A DNA stretch of 64,000 bases from JANSYL01 sp965229695 (GTDB lineage: Bacteria > Pseudomonadota > Alphaproteobacteria > Rhodobacterales > Rhodobacteraceae): NCBI GenBank assembly GCA_965229695.1, contig OZ245921.1:1054001-1118000 (forward strand), in the 5' to 3' direction. Every line of letters starts with the position of its first letter. Positions within the stretch are counted from its first letter, which is position 1. Under the pieces are notes generated by a model. The model was not told where the DNA came from. It ran no database searches and saw nothing but the letters and a program-made list of their open reading frames with translations. Below, piece by piece: positions 25,824-34,316 of the stretch. Position numbers and translations under genes: made by a program.

Positions 25824-26165
25824 ATGCCCAAAGAGGAATGGGGCGTTAAACGCGTTTGCCCCACCACCGGGAAACGGTTCTACGATCTGGGCCGCGATCC
25901 CATTGTCAGCCCCTATACGGGCGACGTTGTTGTTTTGGACACTGGCAAGGGCGGCCGCAGCCTTGTGGCCGACAAAGCCGATAAGGCCAAAGCCAAAGAG
26001 GCTGAGACCGAAGAAGAAGATCTGGTGCTCGAAGACGACATCGATGACGATGCCGCTGATGTCGAGATCGACGACGATGATGTCCTTGATGACGATGATG
26101 ACGGCGATACCGTCGCGCTTGATGACCTGGCCGATGTGGCCAGCAACGACGACGACGATAGCTAA
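25824..26165 (+). CDS. TIGR02300-family protein with acidic tail
   Basis: From the ATG at 25824, preceded by GAAGGGGG, the product is 113 residues. The N-terminal part (MPKEEWGVKRVCPTTGKRFYDLGRDPIVSPYTG) is the conserved TIGR02300 block and resembles a small zinc-ribbon remnant. The C-terminal half is a long Asp/Glu-rich, low-complexity tail, likely disordered. This family is common in Alphaproteobacteria and has no known function. It is divergent from the metalloprotease and precedes tRNA-Ala. Confidence 0.9.
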   Translation: MPKEEWGVKRVCPTTGKRFYDLGRDPIVSPYTGDVVVLDTGKGGRSLVADKADKAKAKEAETEEEDLVLEDDIDDDAADVEIDDDDVLDDDDDGDTVALDDLADVASNDDDDS

Positions 26166-26253
26166 CCCATAGCGCCGGGCAAGGCGTGCGGCAGGGCAAG
26201 ATTTTTCGCTTGAACCTCCCCGCGCGCTCGCTTACATCCCGGCGCTACCGGAA

Positions 26254-26329
26254 GGGGCCTTAGCTCAGCTGGGAGAGCGCCTGCATGGCATGCAGGAGGT
26301 CAGCGGTTCGATCCCGCTAGGCTCCACCA
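26254..26329 (+). tRNA. tRNA-Ala (anticodon GGC)
   Basis: The 76-base sequence folds as a cloverleaf. The acceptor GGGGCCT pairs with AGGCTCC (one G-U), the D-arm is TAGCTCAGCTGGGAGAGC, the anticodon stem is CCTGC/GCAGG around loop ATGGCAT (anticodon GGC), and the T-arm contains GGTTCGATCC. CCA is encoded. It reads GCC and GCU alanine codons. Confidence 0.97.
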
Positions 26330-26386
26330 AATCCCTCCAGGTTAACGTGATTTTGTCGGCGCGTGTCGCGCGGCAAACTCTGCTGC

Positions 26387-26620
26387 CTAAAAGTCAAAAA
26401 TATCGTCCAAGAAAGAACCGCGCTTTTTCTTGCGATAGCCTTCGTCGCGCGGCGCGGACCGGCGCTGTTCTGGAACCGGCGCGGCTGGCACCGAGCGTTC
26501 GATGATCTTGTCCAACTCACCACGATCCAGCCAAACACCCCGGCATTGCGGGCAATAGTCGATCTCGACCCCTTGGCGGTCGCTCATCACAAGGGTGGTT
26601 CCGTCAACGGGGCATTGCAT
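26387..26620 (-). CDS. Zinc-ribbon protein (zf-TFIIB type)
   Basis: The product is about 77 residues, with a CPxD...CPQCRGVWLDRGELDKII zinc ribbon and a basic KKKR tail ending in FLDDIFDF. The ATG at 26620 is preferred because AGGAG lies 6 bases before it. An ATG at 26626 would directly abut that site. Proteins of this type are widespread in Proteobacteria with unknown function; the zinc fold is clear. Confidence 0.85.
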   Translation of the reverse strand: MQCPVDGTTLVMSDRQGVEIDYCPQCRGVWLDRGELDKIIERSVPAAPVPEQRRSAPRDEGYRKKKRGSFLDDIFDF

Positions 26621-26691
26621 GGGCATCTCCTCTGTCGCTGACAGATCACCTAGGGCCGCCTATCCCCAAAACAAAGGGCGATAGGCAAAGC

Positions 26692-26982
26692 CTATTCCGC
26701 GCCAGCGGTCAGGGCTTCAATCTCCGCGCCAAGCTGCACGGCCCATTCGCCAATGATCGGAATGAACTCGATGGTGCTAAGCGTCCAGATGATCGCCGAC
26801 AGCAGCACTGTGGCCCCGATCACCGTGCCCAGCCCCACGGCCATACCGGTGGCAAAGCGGAACAAAAGCGCCTTGGGCACGGATTGATAGACCACGACCA
26901 TGCGATGTTCGCGCAGATGGGTCAGTTCCTGCCGCAGGGCGCGAATCTCAGCCGACAGATCGCTTTCAGGCGTGTCGCTCAT
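26692..26982 (-). CDS. DUF5665-like membrane protein
   Basis: The 96-residue product has an N-terminal helical, possibly coiled segment (SAEIRALRQELTHLREHR). One or two membrane segments follow (FRFATGMAVGLGTVIGATVLLSAIIWTL), then an IPIIGEWA motif typical of DUF5665. The ATG at 26982 overlaps the stop of the upstream monooxygenase-like gene by ATGA, which supports it over a longer frame. Function is unknown. Confidence 0.8.
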   Translation of the reverse strand: MSDTPESDLSAEIRALRQELTHLREHRMVVVYQSVPKALLFRFATGMAVGLGTVIGATVLLSAIIWTLSTIEFIPIIGEWAVQLGAEIEALTAGAE

Positions 26983-27314
26983 GCGCCCCGCCAATCGCCA
27001 TGAACATCGGCGACTTCGTAAAGGACCGGCTCGAAACTGCGACAAAGCTTCAGCATCTCGGCATTGCGGCGCTGCATTTCATCGGTGCGCAGCATGGCCA
27101 GGAAATCCTCGCGCTTGCGCCATTGGCTGTAATTGGCGATCCGGGTTTGGGCATCATTCACGTGGAGCGCAGCGGCCAGAAATCCGGGCTGATGGCTGAT
27201 GACCTCGTCATAAGCAGCTTTCAACGCCTCAAGCAGCGTGGCGCAATGGCCGGGGCTGGTCTCAAAAGTGCTGATCACGGTCTGAATGTCGGTGGCGGGC
27301 GAAATGGCTGGCAT
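26979..27314 (-). CDS. Antibiotic-biosynthesis-monooxygenase (ABM) fold protein
   Basis: This 111-residue protein has the ferredoxin-like ABM pattern: a first strand, then HCATLLEALKAAYDEVISHQPGFLAAALHVNDAQTRIANYSQWRKREDFLAML. Small ABM proteins include haem-degrading and quinol monooxygenases, but many are uncharacterised. It is translationally coupled to the downstream DUF5665 gene. No cofactor residues can be assigned with confidence. Confidence 0.8.
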   Translation of the reverse strand: MPAISPATDIQTVISTFETSPGHCATLLEALKAAYDEVISHQPGFLAAALHVNDAQTRIANYSQWRKREDFLAMLRTDEMQRRNAEMLKLCRSFEPVLYEVADVHGDWRGA

Positions 27315-27390
27315 GGTGGCGGTCCTCCCTCAACCCTTAGCCTAGCAAGCCAAATCTCACCTGACCACGGGCAGACGGGGGGCAAAGACG

Positions 27391-27421
27391 AAAAACCACC
27401 CCGCCGTGATCGGCAGGGTGG
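27391..27421 (-). terminator. Intrinsic terminator after the pilin gene
   Basis: On the minus strand CCACCCTGCC and GGCGGGGTGG pair over 10 bp (one G-U) around GATCAC, followed by TTTTT. It lies 30 bases past the pilin stop. Confidence 0.9.
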
Positions 27422-27450
27422 CAGTAACAGCGGCAGGCTGTGAAAGGGGA

Positions 27451-27927
27451 TTAGAGCCCGTTGGCCTCGGCATATTGGGCGTGGAATTCAGCGTAGGTCA
27501 GGTTCTCGCCCCGGTCGATCTCGACATTGTTGGCGTCGGCCAGGGCCTCGAACGCCCCCAGATCGTCGATGGATTCGCCATCAGCATAGGTCATATCGAC
27601 CGCTTGCTGATAAAGCTGCTCATACGCGGCCTGGTAATCGCCATTGTGACCGTCCAGGACCGAGGCGGCGTAGCTTTCCGCGCCTTCGCGCGACTGATGC
27701 GGTGAGAAGATAGCCAAATCGCCCCAGCCGGTGCCATTGCTCCAATCATGGATGCTGGCAATATCGGTGTCGGTCAGGTGCGTCGCCACATCGGTCGACA
27801 GGTTTTCGACCCCGCCCGAAACAACAGCCGTGGTGGCCAGGCCCAGACCGACGATCGAGGCGGTCAGCACCACCCAATCAACGGTCACGGCGCCGCTTTC
27901 GTTTTTGATAAACTGAACGAAGGACAT
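27451..27927 (-). CDS. Flp/Fap-type pilin-like protein with long soluble domain
   Basis: From the ATG at 27927, which has GGAG 9 bases upstream, the product is 158 residues. The N-terminal FVQFIKNESGAVTVDWVVLT plus hydrophobic stretch resembles Flp (type IVb) pilins, where Gly before Ala is a prepilin cleavage point. Unlike standard Flp pilins of 50-70 residues, about 110 acidic residues follow. No tad/cpa assembly genes lie nearby. It could be a minor pilin or a membrane-anchored surface protein. Confidence 0.75.
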   Translation of the reverse strand: MSFVQFIKNESGAVTVDWVVLTASIVGLGLATTAVVSGGVENLSTDVATHLTDTDIASIHDWSNGTGWGDLAIFSPHQSREGAESYAASVLDGHNGDYQAAYEQLYQQAVDMTYADGESIDDLGAFEALADANNVEIDRGENLTYAEFHAQYAEANGL

Positions 27928-28036
27928 GTTCTTCTTCTCCAAAATCTTCATGCCACCCTTTGCAGCCAAGCTGACCCCGGCCCGTGGCAGGAAAGGGGCG
28001 CTGGTCGGTCGAAGTCGCGATGAGTTTTTGGAAAAG

Positions 28037-28534
28037 TCAGGTCACATGGGCGCGAATGGCTTGATAGACCGCCGCCGTCGCCGCATTGGCCAGGTTGAGT
28101 GAACGGATATGCGGGCTGCGCATTGGCATGTGGAACACTCGATCTTCCAGACCTTGCGTGATCTCTGGCGCCAAGCCTTTGGTTTCCCGCCCAAACACCA
28201 AATAGGCATCACGCGGATAATCGGGCTCGTAAAAGCTGCGCGCGCCCCATTCCTCGAAGAAAAACAGTTGTTCTTGGCGCGGCGCGCGATCGGCCAAAAA
28301 GCTTTGCCAATCGTCGTATTCGCTGAGCCGCACGTGTTTCCAATAATCTAACCCCGCGCGGCGGACGCTTTTGTCAGAGATGTCGAAGCCATAGGGTTTG
28401 ATCAGGATCAGTTCTAACCCCAACGCCACACAGGTGCGCCCGATCGTGCCGGTGTTGCCAGGGATTTCCGGGGCGACCAATACCAGTTTCAGGTCAAGGG
28501 CATCACGCCCCGCGCCCGTGTCAGCCGCCGACAT
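28037..28534 (-). CDS. trmL: tRNA (cytidine(34)-2'-O)-methyltransferase
   Basis: From the ATG at 28534, with GGAGGGG upstream, the product is 165 residues. It is a SPOUT methyltransferase: VLVAPEIPGNTGTIGRTC at the N-terminus, then LVFGRETKGL and MPMRSPHIRSLNLANAATAAVYQAIR forming the trefoil knot that binds S-adenosylmethionine. TrmL methylates the wobble base of tRNA-Leu isoacceptors. It overlaps the upstream unknown gene by 14 bases. Confidence 0.93.
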   Translation of the reverse strand: MSAADTGAGRDALDLKLVLVAPEIPGNTGTIGRTCVALGLELILIKPYGFDISDKSVRRAGLDYWKHVRLSEYDDWQSFLADRAPRQEQLFFFEEWGARSFYEPDYPRDAYLVFGRETKGLAPEITQGLEDRVFHMPMRSPHIRSLNLANAATAAVYQAIRAHVT

Positions 28535-29363
28535 TCGGCCGCCCCTCCAGCCCCAAGATACGGCGCGTCGCGGTCCAAAAGGCGGGCAACCGCGGCGGCG
28601 CGGCAAGATCCTCCAACACCTCGGAACGCATATCGCCTTCCAACCGGGCGCTGGCAAAGCCGCGGGCCCAATCCATGATCGCCGCCCGGTCGCCTGGACG
28701 CAGACGAATGGCGCTGCCGATCAGGCCCACAATCGTACCCGCAGGCGAATACCATTCATCCTGGATCGAACGGATGCGTTCGGGCACCAACGGCCCCATG
28801 TTGCGGATCAGCCCGCTTTCCGAAAAGCGCAACAAAAGCCGCCCCATTTCTTCGCGGCTGTAGCCGATCAAGGGCGGGAAGGTATCAAAGAAAATCGGCC
28901 CACCACCATCCAGCGCAAAATTGCGGATCGAGGGGTGATAACCGATGCGTTCTGGCCGCTGCGCGACGGCCTTCCAGAACTGCGCAATGCTGGTCGCGGC
29001 CTGGTCGAGCTTGTCGATCGCGGTCTCGATCCGGTCAGCCTCAATCTGCGGGCGCAGCAGCAGCGCTTCATCCAAAGCGTCCTGCACGATGACAGGTTGC
29101 AGGTACCCGGCCTCGTTCAGAATCAAAAACGTGGTGGCCGGCATCCGCACACCCGCCTGGGTCAGGCAATCGACATAGGCATCGTGGCGGCGCGAAAGCT
29201 GTTCCAGCAGTTCCGGATCGCGCCCGCCACGATAGGTTTTGATCACCTTGTCCGATAACGGTCCCTGGCCCGGCCGAAACGGCGCGCAGAAATAGCCGAG
29301 CCGGCTAACCGGCTCGCCCCGTTCGGCAAGCGCTTCGCGCACGGCTCGGACCAGATCGCTCAT
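28521..29363 (-). CDS. Unknown protein with kinase-like sequence features (possibly DUF6206)
   Basis: This 280-residue soluble protein starts at 29363, where the ATG overlaps the previous stop by ATGA. I see a weak kinase or aminoglycoside-phosphotransferase-like order: DKVIKTYRGG (possible nucleotide Lys), VIVQDALDEA (possible hinge), GYHPSIRNFAL (HxxxxN, like a catalytic loop) and GPIFFDTFPP (Asp, like DFG). The catalytic Asp position is Ser, so it may not be an active kinase. Family naming is from memory and uncertain. It is coupled to trmL and a carboxymuconolactone-decarboxylase-like gene. Confidence 0.55.
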   Translation of the reverse strand: MSDLVRAVREALAERGEPVSRLGYFCAPFRPGQGPLSDKVIKTYRGGRDPELLEQLSRRHDAYVDCLTQAGVRMPATTFLILNEAGYLQPVIVQDALDEALLLRPQIEADRIETAIDKLDQAATSIAQFWKAVAQRPERIGYHPSIRNFALDGGGPIFFDTFPPLIGYSREEMGRLLLRFSESGLIRNMGPLVPERIRSIQDEWYSPAGTIVGLIGSAIRLRPGDRAAIMDWARGFASARLEGDMRSEVLEDLAAPPRLPAFWTATRRILGLEGRPNVGG

Positions 29364-29956
29364 ACGTGTTTGCCGACGCTCCACCCGGTGGTGTCTGCCA
29401 AACGTTGTTCGCCCTTGGAAATCGGCAAATCCTCTAGCGCTGAGCCCATGCTGTCATTCCAGCGGTTCAGGTAGCCAAAGAGTGCCACAACCCCCATGAT
29501 CTCGACAATCTGCTCGGTCGACCAATGCGCCTTAAGCCGTTCGCCCACCTCCGGCGTCACGGCATTGGGCACCTGTGTAGCCGCATGGGCAAAGGCCAAA
29601 GCAGCCTTTTCAGCATCGCTGTAATGTGCGCTGTCTTCGAAATTGAATACATCATTCAACCGTTCTTCCGAGGCGTTGAAGCGTTCCGAAGCCAGGATCA
29701 TATGCGCCTGGCAATAAAGGCAGCCCGAAGCGAAACTCGACACGTAGCCCAGTAAGCGTTTGAACTCCGGCGTGACGGCCCCATAGTCGGTCATCACCGC
29801 GATGTTCAGATCGGTGAAAGCGCGCGCAATCGGGGTGCGATGCGCCATGGTGCGGACCGAATTGGGGATCACCCCCAAAGGCCCTTTGAAAAACTGCACA
29901 TGGTCGCGCAGATCGGCGTCCATGTTTTCCTCTTCGAGCGGCGGAACCAAAGCCAT
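29360..29956 (-). CDS. Carboxymuconolactone decarboxylase / AhpD-like protein
   Basis: This 198-residue protein has the AhpD-type redox motif CxxCxxxH (C79, C82, H85 in GCLYCQAH), preceded by E64 in the proton-relay position. Such proteins are peroxidases or redox partners; the decarboxylase name is historical. GGGGAGG precedes the ATG. It heads a three-gene run with the kinase-like gene and trmL. Confidence 0.88.
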   Translation of the reverse strand: MALVPPLEEENMDADLRDHVQFFKGPLGVIPNSVRTMAHRTPIARAFTDLNIAVMTDYGAVTPEFKRLLGYVSSFASGCLYCQAHMILASERFNASEERLNDVFNFEDSAHYSDAEKAALAFAHAATQVPNAVTPEVGERLKAHWSTEQIVEIMGVVALFGYLNRWNDSMGSALEDLPISKGEQRLADTTGWSVGKHV

Positions 29957-30120
29957 CGCGTCCTCCCCAGGATATGTGTTGGCAAGGCCCTAAGCTGCCC
30001 CGCCCTGATCCGGGCTGCAAGGGCGAACGGACGATCCAGCCCATTGGAATTTGCAACCGCCCGCGCCGTTGCGCTGTCGCCACGTTCTTTCAGCCTCCGG
30101 GCCGGGCTGCTAGGTTGGCG

Positions 30121-30600
30121 ATGATGGAAAAACCAAGCTCTCCCATTCGACCGACCGATGATGCCGCACGTCAGATGGCGCGCGATTTGATCGCTCAGGC
30201 ACGCTTTGGCGCGCTTGCGGTGATCGAGCCCGACACCGGCCAGCCGATGGTGACGCGGATCGCACTGGTCCCAGGCCCGGACGGGCGGCCATTGACGTTG
30301 ATCTCAACGCTGTCGCAGCACACCCAAGCCTTGCAAGCCAACCCCGCCTGTTCGCTGTTGATCGGAGAGCCTGGGCCGAAGGGGGATCCGCTGACCCATC
30401 CCCGTTTGACCCTGCAAGCGACGGTCGAGGCAGCGGATAAAGCCGCTTTGAAAGATCATTACCTGCGCCATTACCCAAAAGCGCAGCTTTATTTCGATTT
30501 CACCGATTTCCGATTGATGCGTTTTGCCCCAGTCGTCGGACATCTCAATGGCGGCTTCGGCAAAGCTTTCCGATTAATCCCGTCAGACCTGCTGCCCTAA
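30121..30600 (+). CDS. HugZ-like FMN-binding split-barrel protein
   Basis: The 159-residue product resembles the pyridoxamine-phosphate-oxidase-like split barrel of HugZ haem oxygenases: ARFGALAVIEPDTGQPMVTRI, LTLISTLSQHTQALQANPACSLLIGE and RLTLQATVEA, then YFDFTDFRLMRFAPVVGHLNGGFGKA. The C-terminal haem-ligand domain of full HugZ proteins is absent, so haem breakdown is not assured. Two tandem ATGs (30121, 30124) are possible starts; the ribosome site is weak. Confidence 0.8.
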   Translation: MMEKPSSPIRPTDDAARQMARDLIAQARFGALAVIEPDTGQPMVTRIALVPGPDGRPLTLISTLSQHTQALQANPACSLLIGEPGPKGDPLTHPRLTLQATVEAADKAALKDHYLRHYPKAQLYFDFTDFRLMRFAPVVGHLNGGFGKAFRLIPSDLLP

Positions 30601-30682
30601 TCTGTGCCTTTCGGGATTCACTTTCGCCCGCAATGGTTTGGATGATTAGGCCAAATCCGATTTCCATGGCAGGATGATTGGC

Positions 30683-31189
30683 ATGAGCACGATAGACCCA
30701 GATCTTATTGGCATTTGGATCATTCCGGGCGAGCCCGCCACCTATGAGGTGATGAGCGATGGCAGCTATCACGTCGCTGACCCTGAAGAACCACTAAGCT
30801 TCGAAGATGGCGGGGCGACCATGGTGTGGGGCCCGCGCCGCCATATGCGTCTGGATGGGTCAGGCAAGACCCCTGTCGGCAAATGGCGCGAGGCGGCGTC
30901 GCGCGATGAATGGGTGTTTGAGCGCGATGGCAGCTATTCGGTCACCGGCCAAGGCAACACCGACACCGGTATCTGGGCGCTGCGCAGCGGCGGCACCGCC
31001 CTTTGGACCCGCGAATTGAACGCACAGCTCAGCTCCAACGGCGCGCAGGTCACCTTCACCCCGGTATCGGGGGGCAGCTACACCTTTGGCTACACGGTCG
31101 CAGATGGGGTCTGGACCCTATTGGATGCAAATGACTGGACTGAACTGGCGCGCTATGTCAGCCCCAGCGCAATGGCCAAGACCGGCTAA
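30683..31189 (+). CDS. Unknown beta-rich protein
   Basis: The product is 168 residues from the ATG at 30683 (171 from 30674). It has no signal peptide. Repeated short segments such as DGSYHVADPEEP, DGSYSVTGQGNTDTGIW and GGSYTFGYTVADGVWTLL suggest a small beta barrel, perhaps lipocalin-like. I do not recognise a family. It is followed by a DUF427 gene on the other strand. Confidence 0.6.
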   Translation: MSTIDPDLIGIWIIPGEPATYEVMSDGSYHVADPEEPLSFEDGGATMVWGPRRHMRLDGSGKTPVGKWREAASRDEWVFERDGSYSVTGQGNTDTGIWALRSGGTALWTRELNAQLSSNGAQVTFTPVSGGSYTFGYTVADGVWTLLDANDWTELARYVSPSAMAKTG

Positions 31190-31191
31190 CC

Positions 31192-31668
31192 CTACCAATG
31201 CAGCGTGCCAGCGGCGCCTTTGATGCGCCCGGTCAGGTTCGGGGTCACCCAGCCACCATAGAAATCCCCTGGCTGCGGTTGCACCCGAATGTCGCCGACC
31301 CAGGCGTTTTCCAGGGATGTTGCATAAAAGGCCAGATGATCTTTGATAGGCTCAAACCGCGCGGTGGGCGCGGGATAGGCCCAGGCGGCATTGCGCGCGC
31401 GCTTCCCGTTGAGCACCAGATCGAAATAGACCGCCCGGCCTTTCCATTCACAAAAGGTCTCGCGCCCGATGGGAACCAAAACGCTGGTCAATACATCTGA
31501 CGGCGGGATGTAATAGGTCGGCGCGTGATGGGTTTCGAGAACGCGCCAAGCCTGCGCGCTATCGGCGATCGGCACCCCCGCAAAGACCGCCTTCACCGGG
31601 GCTGAGACACGCTCCAACGCAGGCGGGCTCGGGTAGTCTTGCACGTTTTCGACGGGCAGCACGGTCAT
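31192..31668 (-). CDS. DUF427-family protein
   Basis: From the ATG at 31668 the product is 158 residues and matches DUF427: a first strand ending IADSAQAWRVLETHHAPTYYIPPSDV, then CEWKGRAVYFDLVLNGK and AAWAYPAP, then NAWVGDIRVQPQPGDFYGGWVTP. DUF427 proteins are small and uncharacterised. It converges with the beta-rich gene, with 2 bp between the stops. Confidence 0.88.
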   Translation of the reverse strand: MTVLPVENVQDYPSPPALERVSAPVKAVFAGVPIADSAQAWRVLETHHAPTYYIPPSDVLTSVLVPIGRETFCEWKGRAVYFDLVLNGKRARNAAWAYPAPTARFEPIKDHLAFYATSLENAWVGDIRVQPQPGDFYGGWVTPNLTGRIKGAAGTLHW

Positions 31669-31714
31669 CGGGCTCTCACTATTCCTTGCCCCGCCAGCTA
31701 GGGCAGCGTTGGGC

Positions 31715-31745
31715 AAAAGAAAACCCCCGGCGCTGTCGCGCCAGG
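31715..31745 (-). terminator. Intrinsic terminator after the beta-helix gene
   Basis: On the minus strand CCTGGCGC and GCGCCGGG pair (one G-U) around GACA, followed by a GGTTTTCTTTT tail. It ends the beta-helix gene transcript. Confidence 0.8.
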
Positions 31746-31771
31746 GATTGGGCTGGCCCTTGGGACACTAG

Positions 31772-34063
31772 CTAGAGGTCGCCACGCACCGTCAGCTGCA
31801 CCGTCCCTTTGACCGATGTTGCCCAATGCAAATTGACGCTTTGCTGATCGCCGCCCTGCTTTGGGCTCACATAAGGAACCGTGTATTGGATCACGTTGGA
31901 CGAGGACCGGATCGGCCCTTCCGCGACCACCGCCGTCACTGCAATCGCCGCTGTAGCGAAGGGCAGCACATGGGTCATGTCGATGCTCCACGTTTGCTGA
32001 GGCGAGTTTTCGACATGGCGAATGGTCACCGGGTTTTCGGTGCGTTTCTGAATGCCATGGTAGGTATTGCCGGTCCAAAGCAGGTCACTGGTCCGATCGG
32101 CATCAAGCGTCGCATAGGTCGTGTCCACCCCATCCACCTTGGCAAGCTGCGGCCCGGTGGTTTTCTTAAACAGGTTGTCATAAACGGTTAGGCCATTGAC
32201 GAAATGTCCCGCGCCATAGGGTTTGATCACGATGAAATTCATCCAAGACGCGGCCCCACTGGCAAAGAAAATGTTCCCATTCAAAGACAGCCCGTGAAAG
32301 CTCAGTTCCGAAGCGAAATCGGGCGCGGCATCATATTCGTTGCCCCATTCGATATAACAATTGTCGACGTAATTGCCCTCAAATGTGGTTTTGGCATTTG
32401 TGCTGGTGAAAACTAGCCCAGCGGTGCGCGGCCCGTTGGTCACACCATCGCCCTGGAAGAAATGATTGCCGGAAATGATGTTCCCGGTGCCGCCGATCAC
32501 CCCAAAATGCAGGAACTTCACCGCGCGATTATCGCGCACTTTCACATCGGAGCAATGGGTGTTGAAGGCGATGCTGGTGCGGTTGGTGGCGTCGACGGTC
32601 TGTTCGCTGGACAGGAACTGACACCGGTCGATCTGCATGCCCTGGCAGCCTTCACCGGGCGAGGTGATGCCGCGGTCCTTGGGGCCCGTGAAATAGCAAT
32701 CCTGAATCTGGAACACCAAGCCATCCAGGGGCATCATCAAGCCGCTGCATTTGCCCGCCGCCAGAAACTCGATATCCGACACGATGAAGCGCTGGAGGTT
32801 CAAAAACCCGCTGAAATCCAACATGTATTTAAAGCGGGTGAAGGTATAGGTCTGCGTCGTAGGCGCGCCCCAAAACGCGCTGGAAAGCTGCACGCGGCCC
32901 TGAGCCTCGTTCTTGCCAATTACATAAACCTCGCGCCCGACGCCGACGGGCCCGGTGACCAATGCGCCGATTGGAATATCGGCGACATTGCTCACCCCCG
33001 TCAGCTCGCGCGGGTTCGAAGCGCTCCAGGTTGCACTGCGCGCGGTGACCTCATCATCCCAGCCGGTTGAGGTGGCCGCCGAAAGCTGACCGTTTCGGAT
33101 CATCCTGCGATTGGCAAAGGTGTTTTTGTTGCCAACAATGGCCTGGATATCGAGCGGTTCGTCCAAGATCACGCGGCGACCGCACAGATCGAACCCTTCA
33201 TGGTCAGATTGGTTGAACAGCTGCTGCAGGCCCTTTTTCAGGCCCAGAACATCGTCCCCAAACGCCTCGGAATATCCTTTGAGATCAAAGTTTTGGTTGA
33301 GCGACAGCCGCGCGCCGTCAGGCATGCTAAGCGTGCCTTCGAACCGGATCGGGCTGTTGATCGTAAGGCTTGAGGCGATGTGATAGGTGCCTTCGGGCAC
33401 CATGACCTCGCGCCCCGCAGCGGCGGCATCAGCGGCGACAAAAGCATCGCGATCGTTGGTGGTGCCATCGCCCAAAGCGCCGAAATCGCGCACATCGACC
33501 CAATCCATCATCTTGCGGTGGAACACGTGTGTGACATCTTCGATGCGGATGCTTTCGATCCGCACTTGCCCGCCATTCGGCCCGGTCAGATCCAGCCCCA
33601 TATAGCCGTAGCTGGCGCTGCCGCCCCAGGGCATGTCGACGCCCGCGCGGGTGCCGGTGCCGATGATGGCCGAGATCGTGACGACATCGCCATAAGCTGT
33701 GATCGTGGTTTCGGGGCCGGTTTGCAGCGCCCCAGCCACGTTGGCATTGGCGCTTGTCCCGGCCCAGCCCGCGATGCGCGCCGTCGGCAACGTGCCTGAT
33801 AGCACCTTCACCCGCGCTGAAACGCGCAGGTAAAGGCCAGGCAGGGTTGGCGTCTGCCCCATATAGCGTAGCTTGGTGACAGCCTCGGTTTTCACGATTT
33901 CCAAGCAGTTACCAAAATCGGCATCAGCAGCGACCAGCGCGGCATTCGGCGCTGTGGCCCATGTATCACTGCCGGGCAGCCCATCTTGCCGCGACCAAAC
34001 GCCAAGCCCATCCGAAAAATCCGGCGGCATCAGCGCCAACCCGTCGGTGATCACCTGGTTCAT
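31772..34063 (-). CDS. Large right-handed beta-helix protein (pectate-lyase-3/GH28-like)
   Basis: From the ATG at 34063, with AAAGGG 7 bases upstream, the product is 763 residues. An N-terminal jelly-roll-like region (about 15-190) precedes DVRDFGALGDGTTNDRDAF, the start of a pectate-lyase-3-type beta-helix. A long helix with many short Asn/Gly-rich coils and a C-terminal beta domain follow. No signal peptide is seen. The layout recalls tailspike or exopolysaccharide-modifying proteins. Activity cannot be assigned. It is a lone gene with its own terminator. Confidence 0.8.
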   Translation of the reverse strand: MNQVITDGLALMPPDFSDGLGVWSRQDGLPGSDTWATAPNAALVAADADFGNCLEIVKTEAVTKLRYMGQTPTLPGLYLRVSARVKVLSGTLPTARIAGWAGTSANANVAGALQTGPETTITAYGDVVTISAIIGTGTRAGVDMPWGGSASYGYMGLDLTGPNGGQVRIESIRIEDVTHVFHRKMMDWVDVRDFGALGDGTTNDRDAFVAADAAAAGREVMVPEGTYHIASSLTINSPIRFEGTLSMPDGARLSLNQNFDLKGYSEAFGDDVLGLKKGLQQLFNQSDHEGFDLCGRRVILDEPLDIQAIVGNKNTFANRRMIRNGQLSAATSTGWDDEVTARSATWSASNPRELTGVSNVADIPIGALVTGPVGVGREVYVIGKNEAQGRVQLSSAFWGAPTTQTYTFTRFKYMLDFSGFLNLQRFIVSDIEFLAAGKCSGLMMPLDGLVFQIQDCYFTGPKDRGITSPGEGCQGMQIDRCQFLSSEQTVDATNRTSIAFNTHCSDVKVRDNRAVKFLHFGVIGGTGNIISGNHFFQGDGVTNGPRTAGLVFTSTNAKTTFEGNYVDNCYIEWGNEYDAAPDFASELSFHGLSLNGNIFFASGAASWMNFIVIKPYGAGHFVNGLTVYDNLFKKTTGPQLAKVDGVDTTYATLDADRTSDLLWTGNTYHGIQKRTENPVTIRHVENSPQQTWSIDMTHVLPFATAAIAVTAVVAEGPIRSSSNVIQYTVPYVSPKQGGDQQSVNLHWATSVKGTVQLTVRGDL

Positions 34064-34255
34064 GTCATATCCCTTTCCGCGCCCGCGGCGCCGCACTGGC
34101 CTGGGCCGAAATTGGGAAATGCCTTGAGATGCGCCCCGAACCGGCCACCTCGATTGTTCCAAAAATGTCAGAAAGCTCGACCGCCTGGGTCGAAGACGCC
34201 AAGGGTATAGGGTGGCGGGGTTAAGGCGAGGTTAACCTTGTGAATATCGGGCGCG

Positions 34256-34312
34256 TTGGGGCTCCGCCCCCGGCCTTGCGGCCTCCCCCGCCATATTTTG
34301 GGGATAAAGATG
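34256..34312 (+). repeat. GC-rich intergenic repeat, copy B
   Basis: GGGGCTCCGCCCC and GGCC-TTGC-GGCC hairpins are followed by CCCCCGCCATATTTTGGGG. It lies between the DUF4864 stop and the beta-helix start. Its orientation is opposite to the neighbouring genes, the exception in the family. Confidence 0.65.
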
Positions 34313-34316
34313 GGGG

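Noticed and set aside
34046..34055. GGTGATCACC near the beta-helix gene start
   Set aside because: It lies in codons 3-7 of the coding region and lacks the TT/AA flanks of the operator family.
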